Positions 17,717 to 25,627 of a stretch of 64,000 nt of DNA are shown piece by piece. The translations under genes were made by a program, and so were the position numbers. The number at the start of each line of letters is the position of its first letter. Position 1 is the first letter of the stretch. The stretch covers positions 28,380 through 92,379 of the forward strand of contig NZ_FRAB01000026.1 in NCBI RefSeq assembly GCF_900142195.1. The letters run 5' to 3'. The DNA comes from Paraburkholderia terricola. Its GTDB lineage: Bacteria > Pseudomonadota > Gammaproteobacteria > Burkholderiales > Burkholderiaceae. The notes beneath the pieces were generated by a model that worked only from the letters and a program-made list of their open reading frames with translations, did not search any database and was not told the DNA's origin.

Positions 17717-18742
17717 CTAATACAGCGAATAACGGGAATGCATCTCTATCGGGATGATCGTTTGCGCGGGAACGCCTCGTCCCTCGCGCACGGACTTCAA
17801 ATGCACGACAGCCGTACGTAGCAGCAGTCGAAGGTCCTGTGTCAGTAGATAGTCGATTGCGTCGGAACGCAGGAGCGGTTCCGTTATCCGGTTGACTTCG
17901 TGGGTCACGTAGATCGTTCGGCCCGTCAGGTTGGATTCGCGCAGCGCCGCAGCCAGACCTTCGTTTCCGCCCGCCACGTTGTAAACGCCATCGAGCTTCT
18001 CGTGCTCGTCCAGAAAACGCATGGTCGCTTCATAGGTCGCGGCACCGGAATCGGCGCCCTTGATGACTTCGATGAGGTTCACATTGGGGAAGCGCTGTCT
18101 TAGCAGTGAGCGGAACCCGATCTCGCGGTCTTCGTGACAGGTATAAGAGAACGTAGCAACGACCACCGCCACGTCGGGGCAAGCATGCGCCTGCAGATGC
18201 CGTCCAATGAGAAATGCAGCCGACTGTCCGGCTGCCCGGTTATTCACCCCAATATACGTATGACGTGCGTCGGCATCGACGTCGGTAATGAGCGCAACAA
18301 CCGGCTTGCCTGCCGCCATGCATTCGCGTAGTGCGGCGGTCGTCGTCGCGGTGTTCGTGCAGATGATGCCGATGCCGTCGGCGGCGTCGGCCGCCTCGCG
18401 GACTCTGGCGGCAACCTCGTCGTCGGAGGCGCCGACGCACCGTACGACTGCGAGATTCGCCCCGGTTGCGGCAAATTCTGGTTCGAGCTCAGCCGCGGTT
18501 CGTGTGAGTTCGTCCGTGAATGCGTCACCTGCCTGGGCCAGCAATCTGAAGTCGTAAGTACGGTGCTTTGCGCGGGGCGACGATCGTGTCGGCGAGTTCG
18601 AGCCCAATTGCCTCAATGCCGCTTCAACGGCGCTTCGCGTGCGCGGATGCACGCCGGGCCGATCGTTCAGTGCGCGATCAATCGTCGCCCTGCTGAGCTG
18701 CGTGATCTCCATCAGTTGTTTGAGCGTCGGCTTCTCTTTCAT
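17717..18742 (-). CDS. LacI-family repressor of the moc-like cluster
   Basis: A LacI/GalR regulator of 341 residues. The DNA-binding part (TLKQLMEITQLSRATIDRAL) and the hinge-helix region (HPRTRSAVEAALRQLG) are at the N-terminus. Residues about 60-341 are a sugar-binding periplasmic-binding-protein-like domain, so the inducer is probably a sugar or cyclitol. I place the start at 18742, where GGGG is 6 nt upstream; ATG 18748 is two codons earlier. It is divergent from the oxygenase-led cluster at 19001 with a perfect 19-bp palindrome between them, so it very likely represses that cluster. Known rhizobial moc genes use a different regulator type (MocR, GntR-like). Confidence 0.88.
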   Translation of the reverse strand: MKEKPTLKQLMEITQLSRATIDRALNDRPGVHPRTRSAVEAALRQLGSNSPTRSSPRAKHRTYDFRLLAQAGDAFTDELTRTAAELEPEFAATGANLAVVRCVGASDDEVAARVREAADAADGIGIICTNTATTTAALRECMAAGKPVVALITDVDADARHTYIGVNNRAAGQSAAFLIGRHLQAHACPDVAVVVATFSYTCHEDREIGFRSLLRQRFPNVNLIEVIKGADSGAATYEATMRFLDEHEKLDGVYNVAGGNEGLAAALRESNLTGRTIYVTHEVNRITEPLLRSDAIDYLLTQDLRLLLRTAVVHLKSVREGRGVPAQTIIPIEMHSRYSLY

Positions 18743-18792
18743 ACGCATCCCCAGACTTGCATGCGGGCCGAGGTGCCCGCATGTCCGTTATT

Positions 18793-18811
18793 TTGCCTCA
18801 AATTGAGGCAA
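18793..18811. promoter_or_regulatory. LacI-type operator, perfect 9-1-9 palindrome
   Basis: TTGCCTCAA-A-TTGAGGCAA, a perfect inverted repeat 51 bp before the LacI start and about 190 bp before the oxygenase gene. Its length and symmetry fit LacI-family operators. A smaller palindrome AATGA-G-TCATT at 18883-18893 lies nearer the oxygenase gene and may be a promoter-proximal site. Confidence 0.7.
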
Positions 18812-19000
18812 TCGAGGCTTTTTCATGTTTAGGGCGTAGAGAATGCACCGCCGCATCCTCTGGAATACCCTCGATACCTCAGAATGAGTCATTTTAATCT
18901 TTGACCGATGCTCATTAAGAGTCTTTAATCGGCTCAGCGATGATCAATGCTTAGTTTGGTTCATCGCTCGGTCAAACATCAAAGCACTGGAGTGCAGCTC

Positions 19001-20059
19001 ATGTCCGTACCGCAAGACAACACGAAAACGATCACCATGGACGACTGGTACAAATGTCGCCTCGACCGGAAGGTGCTCAAGGCAGTCACGCGGCGCAACG
19101 ATCGCGATGCGCTATTGCATTTCAGCGGTTTCATTTCTCTGGTCGTGGCAAGCGGCGTGCTCGCATGGCTGTCGCTCGGCACGCTGTGGTGCGTGCCGGC
19201 ATTCCTGCTGTACGGAACGATCTACGCGTTCGCCGAAGCGATCGAACACGAGTTGCGCCATCGCACGCCATTCCGGAGCGAATGGTTGAACGAGTCGGTC
19301 CATTGGCTGATCTGTTTCATGACGTGGCGTGAACAGGTGTACAGCCGCTGGTCGCACGCCCAACATCACACTTACACCCATCTGACGGCGACGGTGCCAT
19401 CCGACGTCGAACTGGCGGTGAAGCGGCCGCCGAACTACCTGAAGCTCGCCACCGATTTCCTGCGCATCTCGCACGGCATTCATCATCTGGGCAACATCGT
19501 GCTGCACAGCTTCGGCATCGTGTCGAACAAGGCGAAGGCGGTGGTGCCGCCCACCGAATTTCGCGCGATGTGCCGCAACTCGCGCGTGATTCTCGCACTC
19601 TATGCCGTCGTGATTGCGTGGGCGATCGTCGTGCATAGCTGGCTGCCGGTGGTCTTTCTGCTCCTGCCGCGTTCGTATGGCGCCTGGCTGCACGAATTTC
19701 TAGCGCTCACGCAGCACACCGGGCTGCGTGAGAACGAACTCGATCACCGCTTCTCGACGCGAACCCTCAGGCTGAACCGTTTCCTGCAGTTCCTCTACTG
19801 GAACATGAACTATCACGTCGAGCATCACATGTTTCCGAACGTGCCGTTTCATGCGCTGCCGCAACTGCGCAAGGCGATCGAAGCGGATTTGCCGCCCGCG
19901 TACGACGGCCTGTTCAGCGCATGGGGAGAAATCGTTCACGTGTTCAGAATGCAGCGGCACGACGCCGATTACATGGTGACGCCGCGCGTGCCGGGAAATG
20001 CGGCGGCGCACGACCCGGAATCTGTCGGCGATCAGCCGTTCGTAGCACAGACGCGCTAG
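19001..20059 (+). CDS. mocD: MocD-like membrane-bound diiron oxygenase (fatty-acid-desaturase superfamily)
   Basis: A 352-residue integral membrane oxygenase. Three histidine clusters characteristic of the desaturase/alkane hydroxylase superfamily are present in order: HELRHR, HAQHH and HVEHH. Hydrophobic segments flank them. In rhizobia MocD works with the Rieske ferredoxin MocE and reductase MocF to demethylate a rhizopine (3-O-methyl-scyllo-inosamine). The same partners follow here, which supports this role over lipid desaturation. I use ATG 19001, with GGAG 8 nt upstream; the frame extends further upstream without support. The true substrate is an inference; another methylated cyclitol or sugar is possible. 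Confidence 0.78.
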   Translation: MSVPQDNTKTITMDDWYKCRLDRKVLKAVTRRNDRDALLHFSGFISLVVASGVLAWLSLGTLWCVPAFLLYGTIYAFAEAIEHELRHRTPFRSEWLNESVHWLICFMTWREQVYSRWSHAQHHTYTHLTATVPSDVELAVKRPPNYLKLATDFLRISHGIHHLGNIVLHSFGIVSNKAKAVVPPTEFRAMCRNSRVILALYAVVIAWAIVVHSWLPVVFLLLPRSYGAWLHEFLALTQHTGLRENELDHRFSTRTLRLNRFLQFLYWNMNYHVEHHMFPNVPFHALPQLRKAIEADLPPAYDGLFSAWGEIVHVFRMQRHDADYMVTPRVPGNAAAHDPESVGDQPFVAQTR

Positions 20060-20074
20060 GCGAAGAGGCACACC

Positions 20075-20398
20075 ATGAACATGCTTCAATGGCATCAAGT
20101 CTGCGCATGCGATGACGTCGACGAAGAAGACGTCGTCGAGTTCGAGCACGGCGGCAAGCTCTACGCGATCTATCACACGCCTAGCGGTTTTTACGCATCG
20201 GCGGGTCTTTGCACGCATGAGACCGCACGGCTCACCGAAGGCCTCGTGTTTGGCGAGGTGATCGAGTGTCCGATGCACATGGGGCGCTTTCATATTCCCA
20301 CCGGCGCGGCGAAAGGCGCGCCCGTTTGCGTGAACCTCGTCACGCACCCTGTCAGGATCGAGGACGGCAAGGTCTTCATCGGTCTCGCCGACGATTGA
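20075..20398 (+). CDS. mocE: MocE-like Rieske [2Fe-2S] ferredoxin
   Basis: A 107-residue soluble Rieske ferredoxin. The cluster ligands are seen in C-T-H (about residues 46-48) and C-P-M-H-M-G (about 66-71). It would carry electrons from the reductase encoded at 21549 to the oxygenase just upstream. A GAGG box is 6 nt before the start, and the gene begins 15 bp after mocD, so the two are cotranscribed. The size and motif spacing match single-domain MocE/NirD-like Rieske proteins. Confidence 0.88.
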   Translation: MNMLQWHQVCACDDVDEEDVVEFEHGGKLYAIYHTPSGFYASAGLCTHETARLTEGLVFGEVIECPMHMGRFHIPTGAAKGAPVCVNLVTHPVRIEDGKVFIGLADD

Positions 20399-20494
20399 CG
20401 CAACGCCCTTGATTATGTGATTCACGTTACTCGGGCAACGCGAGATGGGCCGATGCACAACGTCGGCAGATCAATCATAAACAAGGAGACAGCC

Positions 20495-21529
20495 ATGAAA
20501 CTATCCAGCCGCCGGGCGTTTCGCCTCGCTGCCGTCGTATTGGGTCTCGGACTGTGCGCCGGCGCTTTTGCCGAGCCCGCCGCCCGTTTTGACTTCATCT
20601 CGCACGCGCCGGATTCGGATGCCTGGTGGAATACGGTCAAGAACGGCATCAAGCAGGCCGACGAGGATTTCAACGTGCAGACCGATTACCGCAACCCGCC
20701 GAATGGCGATATCGCGGACATGGTCCAACTGGTCAATCAGGCAGCCGCGCGCAACTATGACGGTGTCGTTTCGACAATCGCCGACTACGATCTGCTGAAG
20801 AGCGCGTTTCCGAAGCTCAAGGCAAAGAACATACCGTTCATCACAGCCAATACCGGTACGGAAAAGCAGAGCGCCGACCTCGGGGCATTGCTGCATGTCG
20901 GCCAGCCCGAATACCTGGCCGGCAAGGAAGCGGGGTTGCGCGCGAAGGCCGACGGCATCAAGAGTTTTCTATGCGTGAACCACTACGCGACGAACCCATT
21001 GTCGTTCGAGCGTTGCCGCGGCTTTGCGGATGCCGTCGGCGCGGATATGAAGACCTCGGTGCTCGACGCGGGCACGGATCCCACCGGCATCGAGGCGAAG
21101 GTGAGTGCGTTTTTGCGCACGCATCCGAATACCCAGGCCGTGCTGACGCTCGGCCCGACTTCCGCCGATCCGACTATTCGTGCAGTGACCAAAATGGGGC
21201 TCGCCGGCAAGATCTGGTTCGCGACCTTCGACATTGATTCCGATGTCGCGAAGGCGATCAAGAATGGCACGATCAGGTTCTGCACAGACCAGCAACCGTA
21301 TCTGCAGGGCTATATTCCCATCGCGATGCTGGCGATCATGCACAAGAATCACAACACGGACGTGCTGCAGGCGCGCGGTGAACTGGAGAAGAATTCAAAG
21401 TTCATGAAGCGTCTGCAGGACTATGGCCTCAAGCCTGTCTATGAGGCGCGCAATATCAGTTCCGGACCCGGCTTCATCACGCAACAGAACATCAGTCAGG
21501 TGTCGGCGCTGGCTGGCCAATATCGGTAA
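20495..21529 (+). CDS. mocB: periplasmic sugar/cyclitol-binding protein (MocB/RbsB type)
   Basis: A 344-residue ABC-transporter binding protein of the ribose-binding (Peripla_BP_4) type. A Sec signal at residues 1-26 (ending AFA-E) exports it. The two-lobed fold is evident from the family pattern (NPPNGDIADMVQLVNQAAARNYDGVV..., then GKIWFATFDID). Its place inside a mocDEF-like set suggests a rhizopine- or inositol-like ligand, as for MocB. A strong AAGGAG lies 6 nt upstream. Oddly, no ATPase or permease gene is present in this window, so it must share a transporter encoded elsewhere. Confidence 0.8.
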   Translation: MKLSSRRAFRLAAVVLGLGLCAGAFAEPAARFDFISHAPDSDAWWNTVKNGIKQADEDFNVQTDYRNPPNGDIADMVQLVNQAAARNYDGVVSTIADYDLLKSAFPKLKAKNIPFITANTGTEKQSADLGALLHVGQPEYLAGKEAGLRAKADGIKSFLCVNHYATNPLSFERCRGFADAVGADMKTSVLDAGTDPTGIEAKVSAFLRTHPNTQAVLTLGPTSADPTIRAVTKMGLAGKIWFATFDIDSDVAKAIKNGTIRFCTDQQPYLQGYIPIAMLAIMHKNHNTDVLQARGELEKNSKFMKRLQDYGLKPVYEARNISSGPGFITQQNISQVSALAGQYR

Positions 21530-21548
21530 TGGCGCCGGGGAGCGTGAG

Positions 21549-22796
21549 ATGAGTTCATCCGATCCGATGGTGATCGTCGGCGGCGGGCAGTGCGGTGCGC
21601 GCGCCGCGCATGCGCTGCGTGAAAACGGCTGGGACGGCGCGATCACGTTGCTTGGCGACGAAGGACGCTTGCCATACGAACGGCCGCCATTGTCGAAGTC
21701 CCTGTTGCTCGGCCAGAAGACGGCCGCCCAGTGCGCGATCTACGACGAGGCCTTCTATCGCGAGCAGCGCATCGAACTGCGCGTCGATGTGCCGGCAGCG
21801 GCCATAGATTGTGCGCAGCGCAAGGTAGTTCTCGCCAGCGGCGAAGCGATCAGCTATCACCGGCTATTGATCGCAACTGGCGCCGAACCGCGGCGGTTCG
21901 ACGTGCCTGGCTCAACGCTGCCGGGCGTGCATGCACTGCGCGCGGTGCCCGACGCGCACGCGATCGCCGGCGAACTGACGCAGGGCCGACGGATTGCCGT
22001 GATCGGTGCCGGCTTCATTGGTCTCGAAATCGCCGCGGCTGCCGTGACGCGCGGTTGCGAAGTGACCGTGCTCGAGGCGGCGCCGCGCGCGTTGATGCGG
22101 GCTGTGCCCGAGGCCGTTGCGGCGTGTCTGATTGACTGTCACCGACAGAGAGGCGTGGAGGTTCGCTTCGGCATACAGGTTGCCTGCTTGACCGGTCAAG
22201 CAGGGGTCACAGGCGTGCAACTCGCTGACGGCAGCATCGTTCCGTGCGATGCAATCGTGGTCGGTGTGGGAGCGAGCCCGCGTATCGCGCTCGCGCAGGC
22301 GGCGGGCCTCGACATCGACAATGGCATCGCCGTCGACGGCACGTTGCGCACCAGCGACCGGCATATCTACGCGGCCGGGGACGTCTGTTCCTTCCCGCAT
22401 CCACATACAGGTCAGCGGATCCGGCTCGAATGCTGGAAGAACGCCGAGGACCAGGCGCGCGCTGCCGCACGCAACATGCTCGGGCATCTCGACATTTATT
22501 CGGCCGTACCGTGGTTCTGGTCCGATCAGTACGACATGACGATTCAGATCGCCGGGATTCCCGCATACGGCACGACCACGGTGGTGCGGGAAACCGGCGT
22601 GGCATCGCGAATTTTTTTCATGCTCGATGCCGGCGGCACGCTGGTCAGTGCAAGCGGAGTGGGACGGGCAGGCGAGATTGCGCGCGACGTGCGCATTGCG
22701 CAGTCGCTCATTGAGCAACGTGCGTGCATCGATCCGGCGCTGCTTGCCGATCGCGACACGAAGCTGCGTTCGCTGCTGGTCGCGGAGGCGCAATGA
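21549..22796 (+). CDS. mocF: MocF-like ferredoxin reductase
   Basis: A 415-residue FAD/NAD-dependent ferredoxin reductase of the oxygenase-coupled type. The FAD motif VIVGGGQCGARAA is at the N-terminus, the NAD motif VIGAGFIGLEIAAAA near residue 155, and the second FAD motif YAAGDVCSF near 275. The C-terminal reductase domain includes WFWSDQYDMTIQIAG. It should reduce the MocE-like Rieske protein. GGGGAG lies 6 nt before ATG 21549. Its stop codon overlaps the next start (ATGA), so the last two genes are translationally coupled. Confidence 0.86.
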   Translation: MSSSDPMVIVGGGQCGARAAHALRENGWDGAITLLGDEGRLPYERPPLSKSLLLGQKTAAQCAIYDEAFYREQRIELRVDVPAAAIDCAQRKVVLASGEAISYHRLLIATGAEPRRFDVPGSTLPGVHALRAVPDAHAIAGELTQGRRIAVIGAGFIGLEIAAAAVTRGCEVTVLEAAPRALMRAVPEAVAACLIDCHRQRGVEVRFGIQVACLTGQAGVTGVQLADGSIVPCDAIVVGVGASPRIALAQAAGLDIDNGIAVDGTLRTSDRHIYAAGDVCSFPHPHTGQRIRLECWKNAEDQARAAARNMLGHLDIYSAVPWFWSDQYDMTIQIAGIPAYGTTTVVRETGVASRIFFMLDAGGTLVSASGVGRAGEIARDVRIAQSLIEQRACIDPALLADRDTKLRSLLVAEAQ

Positions 22797-23692
22797 GTCA
22801 GCGCCTGCTGGTGTTCCAGTCGCTGTGGGCGATGGAGCGGCGACACACCGACGGCCGCGAACGTTCGCTAGAACAGAATGTGCGGATGATCGCCGGCGCG
22901 GGCTTCGATGGCCTGAGCGCACATTACACAGACCGCACGGCGGTCCGGCGACTGGCGCAATTGCGCGCAGACCATGGACTCGACGTAGAAGGCCAATGCT
23001 TTCCACGCACGGTCGACGATCTGCAGCCGGTGCTCGAGAATGCGGTCGAATTCGGTGCTCATCACATCGATCTGCAACCTGACGTGCGTCCTCGCACCGT
23101 CGCGGAATGTGTTGCGCTGATCGACGGCTGGCAGCGGCTCGCCGAACAGGTGGACGTGCCGGTCTACATCGAGACGCATCGCGACCGCATGACCACGGAT
23201 CTCTACTTCACGCTTGATCTGCTCGATGCACGCCCCGAGCTGAGATTGCTCGGCGACATTTCGCATTATCTGGTTGGACGCGAATTCGCCTGGCCGGTGT
23301 CCGACGAAAACCACAGCCTCATGCACCGGATACTCGATCAGTCGTGGGCGTTTCACGGCCGCGTCGCGAGTCGTGAGCAGGTACAGGTCGAGCTTTCATT
23401 TGAGCCGCACCGGATGTGGGTCGACCTTTTTCTCGACTGGTGGCGCTACGGCTTCACATCGTGGCGTCGGCGGGCAGGGGAGCACGACACGCTTGCCTTC
23501 ACCTGCGAACTGGGGCCCAAACCTTACGCGATCATCGGCCGCGACGGCAACGACATAAGTGACCGGTGGGCGGAGTCGCTGTTGCTGCGCGACTGGATCC
23601 GGACGCTGTGGCGGGATGTGGAACTCGAGGGGCCCGCCGCGCGTGAGACCATGACAATAATTGATCGAAAAGCCCAACGCGAGTTGCGGTAA
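22793..23692 (+). CDS. sugar phosphate isomerase/epimerase-like TIM-barrel protein
   Basis: A 299-residue xylose-isomerase-like TIM barrel (AP-endonuclease family 2 type). Metal-site residues are plausible in VPVYIETHRDRMTTD, LLGDISHY and VELSFEPH, and the repeating pattern of barrel strands is clear. In the rhizobial moc locus, MocC is a related IolE-type protein, so this may process the demethylated cyclitol. The start overlaps the stop of the reductase gene, fixing it. It is the last gene of the cluster. The specific reaction is unknown. Confidence 0.75.
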   Translation: MSQRLLVFQSLWAMERRHTDGRERSLEQNVRMIAGAGFDGLSAHYTDRTAVRRLAQLRADHGLDVEGQCFPRTVDDLQPVLENAVEFGAHHIDLQPDVRPRTVAECVALIDGWQRLAEQVDVPVYIETHRDRMTTDLYFTLDLLDARPELRLLGDISHYLVGREFAWPVSDENHSLMHRILDQSWAFHGRVASREQVQVELSFEPHRMWVDLFLDWWRYGFTSWRRRAGEHDTLAFTCELGPKPYAIIGRDGNDISDRWAESLLLRDWIRTLWRDVELEGPAARETMTIIDRKAQRELR

Positions 23693-24039
23693 ACCGGGAA
23701 GCGATGACATCGATGTATGCCTCCAGGCAAGGTGCCCACCTCTGTCACCGCCGGGGGCGACATACCATGCACCCGTCCATCTGCCATTGACTGTTGTCGC
23801 AGAGACAACACCGTGAGTTCCTTCGCAGGACTTCCGCCGCAAGACGACCACGCTTACGCTTGGTTCCACGGTGACGGGGCACGCTGTCTGATGCAAGCCG
23901 TGAAACGCAACACTGCAAAAGAAGCGTCCAAACACACCTAGCACGTCTTCGCTGCCTTGTGCACGCACGCCATTGGCCGCGACAGCGAAAGCTGTCGCGA
24001 TGCGTGTTACGCAGCACCTCACCAACCGAGGAACGATCC
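23693..24039. other. intergenic region carrying TGTTGTC-type palindrome, copy 4
   Basis: About 350 bases between the moc-like cluster and adc, with no gene. It holds the perfect palindrome at 23792-23810. No clear moc terminator is seen. Confidence 0.45.
23792..23810. promoter_or_regulatory. TGTTGTC-N5-GACAACA palindrome, copy 4 (perfect)
   Basis: A perfect 7-5-7 inverted repeat with spacer GCAGA, followed by CCGTGA as in copy 2, about 230 bp upstream of the acetoacetate decarboxylase gene. Confidence 0.5.
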
Positions 24040-24819
24040 GTGACAGAAGAAGATATCCGCAACAACGCTTTTGCGATGCCCGTGCACAATCCGGCGTATC
24101 CGCGCCCACCCTTCCGCTTTCTCAATCGGGAGTACTTCATCATCTCGTATGAAACGGACATGGATGCGCTTAAGGCCGTCGTTCCAGAACCGCTAACGGT
24201 CGACAGCGCAATCGTCCATTACGAATTCATCCGCATGCCTGATTCATCGGGGTTCGGCGACTACACGGAAAGCGGCCAGGTGATTTCCGTGCTGGATGAG
24301 GACGGCAATCGAGCCAACTTCACGCACGCGATGTATCTGGACGACGAAGGCCCGATCGCAGGCGGACGCGAAATCTGGGGATTTCCCAAGAAGCTGGCTT
24401 CACCGAAGCTCTGCGTCGATGGCAAGGACACGCTGCTCGGCACGCTCGACTACGGAACGCAGCGCGTCGCCACCGGAACGATGGGCTACAAATATCGCGA
24501 GCTCGAGAGGGCGGCCGAGCGCCGCAAGCTCGCCGACACCCCCAACTATCTGCTCAAGGTCATTCCGCACGTCGATGGCTCCGTACGCATTTGCGAACTG
24601 GTGCGCTTTTTCCTGCGCGACGTCGATGTGATCGGCGCGTGGGAGGGGCCCGCGGCGCTCGAGTTGCATGCGCACGCGCTCGCATCGGTTGCCGATCTGC
24701 CGGTTCGCAAGGTGATTGGCGCACGTCACGTCATTGCAAATCTCACGCTCGACGTCGGCGAAGTGGTTTATGACTATCTGGCCCCCGCCGAGTCGTTGAA
24801 ACTCGCGGTCAACCAGTAA
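24040..24819 (+). CDS. adc: acetoacetate decarboxylase
   Basis: A 259-residue cytoplasmic enzyme converting acetoacetate to acetone and CO2 through a Schiff base. The catalytic Lys pair sits in REIWGFPKKLA (Lys117/Lys118 here, equivalent to 115/116 of the clostridial enzyme). The start is a GTG with GAGG 8 nt upstream; the longer frame beginning at 23959 lacks support. It is followed by 3-hydroxybutyrate dehydrogenase and a patatin-like protein, a set found together in Burkholderia and linked to ketone-body and polyhydroxybutyrate turnover. Confidence 0.92.
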   Translation: MTEEDIRNNAFAMPVHNPAYPRPPFRFLNREYFIISYETDMDALKAVVPEPLTVDSAIVHYEFIRMPDSSGFGDYTESGQVISVLDEDGNRANFTHAMYLDDEGPIAGGREIWGFPKKLASPKLCVDGKDTLLGTLDYGTQRVATGTMGYKYRELERAAERRKLADTPNYLLKVIPHVDGSVRICELVRFFLRDVDVIGAWEGPAALELHAHALASVADLPVRKVIGARHVIANLTLDVGEVVYDYLAPAESLKLAVNQ

Positions 24820-24834
24820 GCGCTCGGAGGACGT

Positions 24835-25617
24835 ATGGCATTGAATGATAAGGTCGCGCTCATTACGGGCGCAGCAAGCGGTATCGGCGAAGCGTGCGCG
24901 CGTAAGCTCGCGTCGGACGGCGCGACGGTCGTGATTGCGGATCTGAATCTCGCGAACGCTCAAAAGGCCGCTGAAGATATCGTTGCTCACGGCGGCAAAG
25001 CGATCGCCGTTGCAATGGACGTAACCAGCGAGGAAGCGGTCGATGCGGGTGTGGCCGAAACGGTGAACCGGCTGGGCGGCATCGACGTGCTCGTGTCGAA
25101 CGCGGGCATCCAGATCGTCAACCGGATCGAGGACTACGCATTTTCCGACTGGAAGAAGATGCTGGCGATTCACCTCGACGGTGCGTTCCTCACGACCAGG
25201 GCCGCCATCAGGCATATGTACGCGTCGAACAAAGGCGGCGCTGTGATCTACATGGGCTCGGTACACTCGCACGAGGCGTCGCAACTGAAGTCGGCTTATG
25301 TGGCCGCGAAGCACGGGCTGCTCGGTCTCGCTCGGGTTGTCGCGAAAGAAGGCGGACCGCGTGGCGTGCGCGCCAATGTCGTGTGTCCGGGCTTCGTCAG
25401 AACCCCGCTGGTCGACAAGCAGATCCCCGAGCAGGCGAAAGCCCTGGGAATCTCCGAGCAGCAGGTCGTGAAGGACGTGATGTTGAAGGAGACGGTCGAC
25501 GGCGAATTCACGTCGCTAGCCGATGTCGCGAACACGGTTGCATTCCTCGCCGGCTTCGAGTCGAACGCGCTCACCGGGCAATCGATTGTGGTCAGCCACG
25601 GCTGGTTCATGCAGTAA
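24835..25617 (+). CDS. bdhA: 3-hydroxybutyrate dehydrogenase (SDR)
   Basis: A 260-residue SDR. Cofactor motif TGAASGIG is at residues 10-17 and NAG is near 90. Catalytic Ser and Tyr-Lys lie in MGSVHSHEA and YVAAKHGLLGLARVVAKEG, a stretch highly typical of BdhA. It interconverts (R)-3-hydroxybutyrate and acetoacetate with NAD. It follows adc by 15 bp with a GGAGG box, so the two share substrate and transcript. The C-terminus ends in VVSHGWFMQ, also family-typical. Confidence 0.92.
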   Translation: MALNDKVALITGAASGIGEACARKLASDGATVVIADLNLANAQKAAEDIVAHGGKAIAVAMDVTSEEAVDAGVAETVNRLGGIDVLVSNAGIQIVNRIEDYAFSDWKKMLAIHLDGAFLTTRAAIRHMYASNKGGAVIYMGSVHSHEASQLKSAYVAAKHGLLGLARVVAKEGGPRGVRANVVCPGFVRTPLVDKQIPEQAKALGISEQQVVKDVMLKETVDGEFTSLADVANTVAFLAGFESNALTGQSIVVSHGWFMQ

Positions 25618-25627
25618 GGAGACAGCC

